A stretch of DNA of 64,000 bases from Strigamia acuminata (lineage: Eukaryota > Arthropoda > Chilopoda > Geophilomorpha > Linotaeniidae), in assembly GCA_949358305.1 (NCBI GenBank), contig OX442319.1:1364001-1428000 (forward strand). The letters run 5' to 3'. Within the stretch, counting starts at the first letter, position 1. Each line of letters begins with the position of its first letter. Below are positions 1 to 7,623 of this stretch, piece by piece. The position numbers and the translations under genes were made by a program. The notes below the pieces were generated by a model, which had not been told where the DNA came from, searched no databases, and saw only the letters and a list, made by a program, of their open reading frames with translations.

Positions 1-7
1 CTCCAAG

Positions 8-1189
8 ATGGGTTATCCTCGGGACAGATCCGACACCAAAGCAAAGTTGTCACTGCCGTCAGTAAAAGCGCAACACGCAAGTAAAGATAAAAATTGTTTC
101 AAGCCTGGAAAACCACCTTTGTTTGATCCAGATAAAGCTGATCTTGATTACATTAATCTTTTTCTTGCGCATTTGTACGCGCACATGTATTCTATGCAGG
201 CCCCGGTGGATGAATATTTAAAAGTATTTGTCATTCAAGCAACGCGTGGAAGAGCGCAGCGATGGTGGTTATCACTAAAACCAAAACCAAAAACATGGGA
301 GGACTTTGAGATTTTATTTCGACGAGCTTTCGCCATGAATTCGGCAGCGGCCAATGTGAAGCTATCCAAGCGAAAGCAGCGAAATGGAGAGTCTACGATG
401 TCATTTTTAAGTGAGATTGTATATTATCTTCAAGTTGCAGGATATACCGACCCGGAGCTCCAATGGGAGAAAGCTCAGAACATGATGCAAACCGAGGTTG
501 TTCATCTCTTGCGCGCATGGAACGTAAACTCGCTGGACGAGGCGATCCAAAGAGGAAACGACATCGACAATCGTCTACAGCTGGACACCATTCGAGCAGA
601 CGAATACAAAGATCTGGGTATGGCGGATCAACGAATGCCCTCTCTGCGTGATGCGCAACGCCCCACCGTGCTCAAGGCTGCGGAGAAGTCCAAAGGAGAC
701 GATGATGTCAAATCTCTCGTGTCCCAGGACGTCAAACGTTTTGCGAGGTATCGAAAACAATTCTTAATCGAGTTAGCTGCAGTGCAGGCGAGACCAGAAC
801 AATCTCCACCTGCGCAGGAACCCGATACGAGTAGTAGTAGCAGCGACACGGATGCTGAACTTGAAATTAAGAAGAGCACAGTCGCCGAGGCGGCTCAGAA
901 AGCAACAATTAAAGTAAATTTAGCTACTCTGACACCTCCAGCAGACGTCCCAAAGGACCATGTGTGCTCTACATCAATTGTCACGTTTCCACCAGCGCCA
1001 AAACCACCATTAACTATCAAGTGTCCTGAGAAAGGTACAGCCTGGAGGAAAACACCGAAGGATTGGTGGTATTTGGTAGATTCAGCAACTTGGCATCCGT
1101 TGTGCCCCATTTGTTACCAGCCATTTAGGAGACCGGAAAACTCCGAAGGCCTGAAGTTCGGGAAGCCGGTGGAACCAGGCCGCAAATGA
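8..1189 (+). CDS. gag: Gag of Gypsy-A
   Basis: This 393-aa ORF carries a retrotransposon Gag (capsid-like) region at about residues 45-190, with the family pattern of a long helix region containing RAQRWW and a WEDFEILFRRAF-like segment. Gag would assemble the particle that packages element RNA. There is no CCHC zinc knuckle. The only cysteine pair is a CPIC motif near the C-terminus (about residue 367), so RNA binding must work differently or reside elsewhere. The tail before it is acidic and serine-rich. The ATG at 8 is the first one visible, but the frame is open to the window edge, so the true start may lie further left. The stop codon overlaps the pol start as ATGA at 1186-1189. Confidence 0.85.
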   Translation: MGYPRDRSDTKAKLSLPSVKAQHASKDKNCFKPGKPPLFDPDKADLDYINLFLAHLYAHMYSMQAPVDEYLKVFVIQATRGRAQRWWLSLKPKPKTWEDFEILFRRAFAMNSAAANVKLSKRKQRNGESTMSFLSEIVYYLQVAGYTDPELQWEKAQNMMQTEVVHLLRAWNVNSLDEAIQRGNDIDNRLQLDTIRADEYKDLGMADQRMPSLRDAQRPTVLKAAEKSKGDDDVKSLVSQDVKRFARYRKQFLIELAAVQARPEQSPPAQEPDTSSSSSDTDAELEIKKSTVAEAAQKATIKVNLATLTPPADVPKDHVCSTSIVTFPPAPKPPLTIKCPEKGTAWRKTPKDWWYLVDSATWHPLCPICYQPFRRPENSEGLKFGKPVEPGRK

Positions 1190-4100
1190 GTCGACCGGCC
1201 CTTCGCGCAAAACGTCTGAAATCCAAACGACGCGCTTCACCTTTAATTAACTTGAAAGAGGACAATCCTTCACAGGTTAATTCAACAACATCTCCTACTG
1301 TTATTACTCTTTCAGAGTATAAACCTGTAAGTAGTGTTATTTCTTCATCATCTTCCATCATCACATCAGCTACAAAGGCGTCAGATCTGCAGACTGCCGT
1401 TTCTGAGGCTGTAAAAGACGAATTGCCGAAATTAACAGATTTGCAACCTGTAATTTCGAAGAAAAACCCGAAAATGACAATAGTGAGTAAAATTACTAAA
1501 ACTTTACCAATAATTAAGTCTACTTCCAGTGCAACAGCGACTGAGGCTCCAAAGGAAGTGATCTCTCCTATGAAGGTATCTTTCGTAATGTTGACGCCAG
1601 AGGAACTTAAAGAAACTCAAGAACCCATCATTGAAATAACGCGCGGGGATCGTTTGTGCAAGAAAGCACCTTGCGTAAAGATTTCCTGGGCTAATGTAGC
1701 TTGTACTGCGCTTCTGGACTCAGGCGCACAAACGTGTGTAATGAGTGAGGACGTGTTCCAACAACTACACGAAAAAATGGGTTTGGACTTCGTGAATCTC
1801 CATGAGCGGGTGCAGGTCGCGTCTGGTGACATAGTGGATTCCACCAAGTCGATGCAGCTTGCTTTGCGCGCCCCAATAGGCATAATAAAATTCATTTGCA
1901 TGGTTTTACCCGATGCCAAAATGGATATGCTCCTTGGACGTGATTTCTGCACAGCGGCCGGAATCGACATCGACCATGCGAGACAGCAGTGGAGCATGGT
2001 GGGCTCAAATGAGATTCGCAAATTCATGACTTATGAAGAAGCAAAAAAGTCAGAGTCAATTCTGATTTTGCCATTTGCGCCAGAAGAAACGCAGGATCCA
2101 TCCAACCCACCGGCGGCCATTAGTGAGATCGTTCCGACGAAAATACTAAGGAAACCGGATCCGGTGAGTGAAATTAACTGCCTCCTCCTGGCGCATAGAC
2201 CCTTGCAACAAGAAATATTCGAGTATCCACATGACGATGCGCAGTATCGAGTTAAACAAGTTCGACATCGTGCGCAACGCGAATGGTCGAATATTTGGTC
2301 CCCAAAGAGGAAAGAAACTTCTAAAATTCTCTCCAATTTAAAAAAGACGATTTCGCGTAAATTAACTTTGAGTCAGTTCCGACGATTACGACGTTTACGA
2401 CGAAAAATCAATGTTATTCGTCCAATTGCCAAACAACTTGTTGAGCAACGTGCTAAAGATATCAATGCCAAGAAGGAGTCGAAGATCAACATCTTTTCGA
2501 TTGCGCAACCTGACAATGGTGGGAATAACTCTAAAATGAACATTAATGACATTAACTTTTTGCAGTACCAACCTAGTGGAGATCCGACCGATTTAGATTG
2601 GATTTACCACCAGTTATGGAACCAATTAACAGTGCCACAGATAAAACTATTAATTAAAACATTGCAGCCCATTTCGCAAATCTTTCGTGAAGAAATCGGT
2701 TTATGTAATAACACCGAGTACGAGGTGAACCTGAAACCGGATTTTCGTCCAATTCATGTCCCTGTGCGCCCGGTAAACCCTGCGAAAAAGGCGATAATTG
2801 ATAAATATATCGACAAAAAGCTGCAGCAAGGTATTATTCAGCGATCCCAAAGTGATTGCGCCGTCGCTCCAGTTGTCGTACCCAAGAAGACAGGCGAATG
2901 GAGAACTGCTATGGATTTTCGCCCCATTAATGCGCAAACAATTCCGGACGTTTACCCACTTCCGGACATTGATAACATCTTTGCATATTTGGGAGGTGCG
3001 CATTGGTTTTCGATAATCGACGGACGCGAAGCTTTCCATCAGATCGGCGTGCGCAAAGGTGACGAACGGTATTTAGCTTTTATAACACATCGAGGTTTAT
3101 TCGAATATGTGCGCATGCCTTTCGGACCTATTAACGGACCCGCTACACTCCAACGAGCGATGAATAAGACTCTTGCAAAGTATCTTTACAAATTTGTATT
3201 TGTGTATATTGATGACGTGATTATTTTTAGCCGAACTTTCGAGGAACACGTGCAACATTTGCGCCTCGTTTTAGAGGAATTGTTCAACGCTGGATTCACC
3301 ATGAACGCCAACAAGACTGAGCTTTGTCAAAAAAGACTCGAGGTTTTGGGACACATCGTGGAATCTGGCCAGATTACACCAAATCCAAAGAAAGTGGTTG
3401 CTATCCAAAATTATCCCGCGCCAACTAATTTGCGCGAATTACAACGATTTAAAGGCATGGTAGGTTATTACCAATCATTCATTGCAAATTTTTCCAAAAT
3501 TAGCGAAGTTTTCCGACCATTGCTTAAGAAGGACGCAATTTGGATTTGGACCGATGCGCAGCAATTAGCGTTCGAATATCTGAAAGACCAGATTGCGATA
3601 CCAACACTGAAAAGACGTTTTCCCAGTTGGAAAAAACCATTTATACTGCAGACCGATGCTAGTTATTCTGGATTAGGTGCTGCTTTAATGCAACTTAACG
3701 ATGAAGGTGTGAGAATTCCTATCGCATTTGCCTCTCGCGCATTAAACAGCGCTGAAAAGAACTATAAAGTAACCGAAATCGAATGTTTGGCCGCGGTTTG
3801 GGGTGTCAAACGCTTTCGCGCATATCTCGAGATGATGCCATTCTACCTCGAGAGCGACCATCAATCTCTTAAGTGGTTATTTCAGCAAAGGGAACCAACT
3901 GGACGTTTGGCCCGTTGGGTATTATCGTTAAGTGATTATAAATTCACGTTTTTGCATTGCTCAGGATGCAAAAATAAGGTAGCGGATGCACTAAGTCGAG
4001 CTCCTGTCGACCCACCTGAAGTCGACGATGAGGATGATAGCCCGGAGGTCGACGAAGCGTGCTACCTTGCCTATTTTGATGATTGTAACGAGTGGCCTGC

Positions 4101-6825
4101 ACTTAATATCATCAAGGAATTGCCAAAAGACATTAATTTGCAGTTTCGAAAGTTATTTAAATCTAAATTTAAAAAAGTGCCTCTCATTGCAGCGTCTTCA
4201 CCGACTAAGACGAAAAATAAGAAAAAATCTCTTATTCCTCGACCAACTGGTAAAAAGAAGGTGATTGGAAATGCGCCGACTTCAGGTGCGCAAATTCCAT
4301 CTTCTACTGGCATAGCTACTACTCCAACGAGGGCACCGCCGGTTACAATCCCTCCAGTTGTACCAACGCCAATTGTGCAACCAACTGCAACACCAAATGC
4401 GCCAGTTCCAGTTGCGCAACCAACTTCACAAGTAAAAACTCCTAATTTATCACCAGTTCGTGTTTCAGTGCCTTTACGAACTCGCCGACAGCGCTCTTTA
4501 ATCCCAATTTTGATAAAGAAACGAGGAAGGCCACGTAAAATTAATATTGTGCCAATTTTATCTCCTCGTGCTAAACGAGCAATAGCCACACGAACTCGAG
4601 CTAGATTAAAGGATCCATCTTTGATTCCTAAAACACCACCATGGCTACCACCCAGGTATGCTGGAACTATCAAAAAATGGACATTTCCAAAGTTATTGAA
4701 ATCTCAGCAAGTAGGAAAATTGAAGGCAGTAAAACGTAGATCCGCTATTCCTTCCCATGTGGTGAAACCCAAATCAGTTTTAATTCCACCACCTTTACCT
4801 ATTCCTACCCCTCCTGCAACTCCAATATCCACTCCTATTCCTGGTTCCATTCCACCTTCAGCAATTATTCCAACTAAAATTCCTGCGCCGGTAAATCCGT
4901 CTAGTTCTAGACAAAAGACTACTTCGGCGCCGTCACAATTGCCGACACCTGGAACTTTGGTGGATAAAATACGACGTAATTTCCGTCGCATAACTGGAGT
5001 TCCAGCACCAATAATTCAATCCGATAGCCATCGAAGGCCCATTCCAAGACCTTCTCCTGAAATTCCAGATTTACCAACTCCTTCCCCAACTCCTTCAATT
5101 CCTATCACTGATTTTCCTGTCATTTCTCCGCGTCAACCTTCTGAACCAAGAATGTATGATGATGCGGCGGGACCATCAGGACAGCAAAGGCCAGAGGGAT
5201 ATACTTCGGACCCGGATTCTGACTCTGCATCATCGGAGGACAGTTTTGGACCCATTCGTGACATGTCACCACCAACAAGGAATTATTCTGCGCCTCCAGC
5301 ATCAGCGCAAAGAACTCCGTCGAGATTGCGTCCGCGACGAGAAAGGACAGTAATTGAAGATTCAAGGACTGAAGCAGAGAAGCAAGCCGAATTGGAGCAC
5401 GATCCACCAATCGAACATCCTCCGTTCGAGCTGTTGCCTACTGCTGCTGAAATCATTGCTGCGCAAAGACAGGATCCCTGGTCGCGTGAGTTGATATTTT
5501 ATTTAACTGCCCAAATGTTACCACTTGATCCGGACGAAGCTGCTAAAATTGTGGCTGACGCACAAGATTTCGGCATGTATAAAGAGATGTTATGTCGCTT
5601 CCCTCCTGTCCATATTAATGAAATTAGAAAGAGGCGCCAAATATATCTCCCATTTGAACTTAGAGAAAGATATTTCCGCGCAATGCACTATCCTCCCGTG
5701 GTTGGGCATATGGGGCAAGAACGAACACTCCATCGCATTAAATCGCGCGTATTTTGGCCAAAAATGCGCGAAGATATTCGAACATGGATACAGGTTTGCG
5801 AAGCGTGTCAAAGAGCTAAACCCCTTAATAGACTCCCATATGGAAAAATGATAATGTCTAGATCGCGCCATCTTTTCTCTGCTATCTACATCGACTATTA
5901 CGGCAAGAAACCTCGATCTACAGAGGGACATTGCTATGCCTTTGTGATGGTCGACTCTGCTAGCCGATGGTTAGACGTACGTCTAACCGAAAACTCAAAT
6001 ATAGCCACTACGGTGAAACAAATTCAGAAATTCTGCAAAAGATGGGGTTTTCCCAAAATAATTATTAGCGATAACGCGCCTGCTTTTCGCTCACCAGAAT
6101 TTCGTAGCCAAATCCAGCAACTTGGCGCAATAAATAGATATACCGCCGCATATCACCCGCAAGGTAATATTGCGGAAAGGCTTAACCAATCATTAAAGAA
6201 CTGTATATTAGCATATATTGATGATGACCATACTAGATGGGACGTCAACATTGGCTATTTCGTGCTCGCGATTAATTCAGCTTATCAAATTTCTTTAAAG
6301 TATTCACCTTTTAAAATGGTAACAGGCCAGGAAGCTCGATTTCCGGGCGACCTGGATAGCGACACGGATGACGGAGAACCATTGCCGCCCGTGGAAGCTG
6401 AGAACTTGCACGAACATATGCGTAGAATGCGAGAAAGCGCGATTAACAACTTGCGCGAGTCCCAAATTCGACACAAAAAATGGTTCGATTTAAAGCGGCG
6501 CCCCCATGACTTCCGTCCCGGCGACTGGGTAACTTTGCGCAATCGGCAACCTTCGTCCGCCGATAAACAATTCGCAGCAGGTTTACGCCAGCGTACTGAA
6601 GGTGTATATATTATACATAGATTGGTGGGCCCCAATACAGTAATCCTAATGGATGAAAACGGCCAAAAAACCCAGCCTTATAATGTCGTGGAATTGCGAC
6701 ATTGGTTTTTTGCCGAGGCCAACTTTTTAACTTTAAAAGACATTGAAATTATTGATAAACATGTTGAAGTTTTTACTGTAAACACTTTAGATATTTTTTC
6801 TGCCTATTTTCTTTCATTTAAGTAA
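1186..6825 (+). CDS. pol: Pol polyprotein of Gypsy-A (protease, RT, RNase H, integrase)
   Basis: The 1879-aa ORF is uninterrupted. An aspartic protease has D178-S-G. Reverse transcriptase spans about 511-690 with catalytic YIDD at 674-677. RNase H spans about 820-910. A proline/lysine-rich linker of about 500 residues follows and contains an AT-hook core, RGRPRK, at 1113-1118. The integrase has an HHCC zinc finger (about 1500-1545) and catalytic D1570, D1629 and E1664. The D-E spacing is 34 residues instead of the usual 35. The C-terminal part lacks a clear GPY/F module. Pol is in the -1 frame relative to gag. Its frame is open from 1129, but the first ATG is the one overlapping the gag stop, so either stop-start reinitiation or -1 frameshifting is possible. 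The intact frame suggests recent activity. Confidence 0.93.
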   Translation: MSRPALRAKRLKSKRRASPLINLKEDNPSQVNSTTSPTVITLSEYKPVSSVISSSSSIITSATKASDLQTAVSEAVKDELPKLTDLQPVISKKNPKMTIVSKITKTLPIIKSTSSATATEAPKEVISPMKVSFVMLTPEELKETQEPIIEITRGDRLCKKAPCVKISWANVACTALLDSGAQTCVMSEDVFQQLHEKMGLDFVNLHERVQVASGDIVDSTKSMQLALRAPIGIIKFICMVLPDAKMDMLLGRDFCTAAGIDIDHARQQWSMVGSNEIRKFMTYEEAKKSESILILPFAPEETQDPSNPPAAISEIVPTKILRKPDPVSEINCLLLAHRPLQQEIFEYPHDDAQYRVKQVRHRAQREWSNIWSPKRKETSKILSNLKKTISRKLTLSQFRRLRRLRRKINVIRPIAKQLVEQRAKDINAKKESKINIFSIAQPDNGGNNSKMNINDINFLQYQPSGDPTDLDWIYHQLWNQLTVPQIKLLIKTLQPISQIFREEIGLCNNTEYEVNLKPDFRPIHVPVRPVNPAKKAIIDKYIDKKLQQGIIQRSQSDCAVAPVVVPKKTGEWRTAMDFRPINAQTIPDVYPLPDIDNIFAYLGGAHWFSIIDGREAFHQIGVRKGDERYLAFITHRGLFEYVRMPFGPINGPATLQRAMNKTLAKYLYKFVFVYIDDVIIFSRTFEEHVQHLRLVLEELFNAGFTMNANKTELCQKRLEVLGHIVESGQITPNPKKVVAIQNYPAPTNLRELQRFKGMVGYYQSFIANFSKISEVFRPLLKKDAIWIWTDAQQLAFEYLKDQIAIPTLKRRFPSWKKPFILQTDASYSGLGAALMQLNDEGVRIPIAFASRALNSAEKNYKVTEIECLAAVWGVKRFRAYLEMMPFYLESDHQSLKWLFQQREPTGRLARWVLSLSDYKFTFLHCSGCKNKVADALSRAPVDPPEVDDEDDSPEVDEACYLAYFDDCNEWPALNIIKELPKDINLQFRKLFKSKFKKVPLIAASSPTKTKNKKKSLIPRPTGKKKVIGNAPTSGAQIPSSTGIATTPTRAPPVTIPPVVPTPIVQPTATPNAPVPVAQPTSQVKTPNLSPVRVSVPLRTRRQRSLIPILIKKRGRPRKINIVPILSPRAKRAIATRTRARLKDPSLIPKTPPWLPPRYAGTIKKWTFPKLLKSQQVGKLKAVKRRSAIPSHVVKPKSVLIPPPLPIPTPPATPISTPIPGSIPPSAIIPTKIPAPVNPSSSRQKTTSAPSQLPTPGTLVDKIRRNFRRITGVPAPIIQSDSHRRPIPRPSPEIPDLPTPSPTPSIPITDFPVISPRQPSEPRMYDDAAGPSGQQRPEGYTSDPDSDSASSEDSFGPIRDMSPPTRNYSAPPASAQRTPSRLRPRRERTVIEDSRTEAEKQAELEHDPPIEHPPFELLPTAAEIIAAQRQDPWSRELIFYLTAQMLPLDPDEAAKIVADAQDFGMYKEMLCRFPPVHINEIRKRRQIYLPFELRERYFRAMHYPPVVGHMGQERTLHRIKSRVFWPKMREDIRTWIQVCEACQRAKPLNRLPYGKMIMSRSRHLFSAIYIDYYGKKPRSTEGHCYAFVMVDSASRWLDVRLTENSNIATTVKQIQKFCKRWGFPKIIISDNAPAFRSPEFRSQIQQLGAINRYTAAYHPQGNIAERLNQSLKNCILAYIDDDHTRWDVNIGYFVLAINSAYQISLKYSPFKMVTGQEARFPGDLDSDTDDGEPLPPVEAENLHEHMRRMRESAINNLRESQIRHKKWFDLKRRPHDFRPGDWVTLRNRQPSSADKQFAAGLRQRTEGVYIIHRLVGPNTVILMDENGQKTQPYNVVELRHWFFAEANFLTLKDIEIIDKHVEVFTVNTLDIFSAYFLSFK

Positions 6826-7623
6826 TTTTCTTTTATTTTCTAAACTAAATAAAAAAGGGGAGAACACAAACGAAACAACAAAAAAAAAAAAACCAAGTGT
6901 AATCCGGTGTAAATCTATCTTTACTACCTATTTTGTTTAAAAACTATTTTTTCTTTCATTTTAAATTTATTCATCCTAATTTTTATGTTTTATGTTACTT
7001 TATGTTTTCTTCATATTTTATATTTAATGTTTTGTGTTATGTATTTTATGTTTATATTCGGTCACTCGAAAATAACTAAGTCCATTTCAATCAGGGACTA
7101 TTTGTGTCACCAGAGTGCGCGACGCCAATTAACCTCTAAACAATAGCACGTGGCTATTTCCACAATTCATTTAAATTATTCAATTAATATAATTTATCCG
7201 CACTTTATTTAAATTAATATTCTGTGTTCTGAATTATGACTTGTTTATCTCACCATCCTTATTTAATCACTTTAAAACAAGAGTTTTGAGCGAAGACAAC
7301 CTTCGTTAACTTCTGAATTCTAACACTGAATGTCGCCCTTCTATTGTAATTAGTTAGTGTTTAACCTCGAACCCGACTTTATTACATGTGCGAGTTTTCA
7401 ATCGTTCATCGAAGCTTCTCGAAGCAAAGTTTTACGACTCATTACATTCCTGGGAATATTCTTTAGTCCTCGTTGTTTGTTTCGTTCTGTGCGCGTTCGT
7501 GTTGTTGCGCTTGATAATTGTGAGTATCGTTTGTCAAACGTATTATTCGTTCTGTGTATTTATATAAGCATTACCTCCACCAACTTAGGCGCATTATATT
7601 ATTCAATACATATCGAAACCAAC
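6826..7623 (+). other. Non-coding spacer between pol and ORF3, with TATA-like and polypurine-like signals
   Basis: This AT-rich stretch separates pol from ORF3. A purine run containing AAAAAAGGGGAG lies near 6850-6862 and resembles a polypurine tract, though no LTR follows it. A TATATAA box lies at 7561-7567, about 60 bp before the ORF3 ATG at 7624, which could give ORF3 its own transcript. The reading frame of ORF3 is open back to 7357 but contains no ATG there, so I treat 7357-7623 as leader. Promoter function is inference. Confidence 0.5.

Noticed and set aside
6863-7357. A second LTR directly after pol in Gypsy-A
   Set aside because: No TG...CA boundaries or repeat partner are visible here, and a well-formed polypurine tract plus LTR occurs at 12280-12963.
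7357-7623. N-terminal extension of Gypsy-A ORF3
   Set aside because: The frame is open but has no ATG before 7624, and the strong-context ATG at 7624 is a better start.
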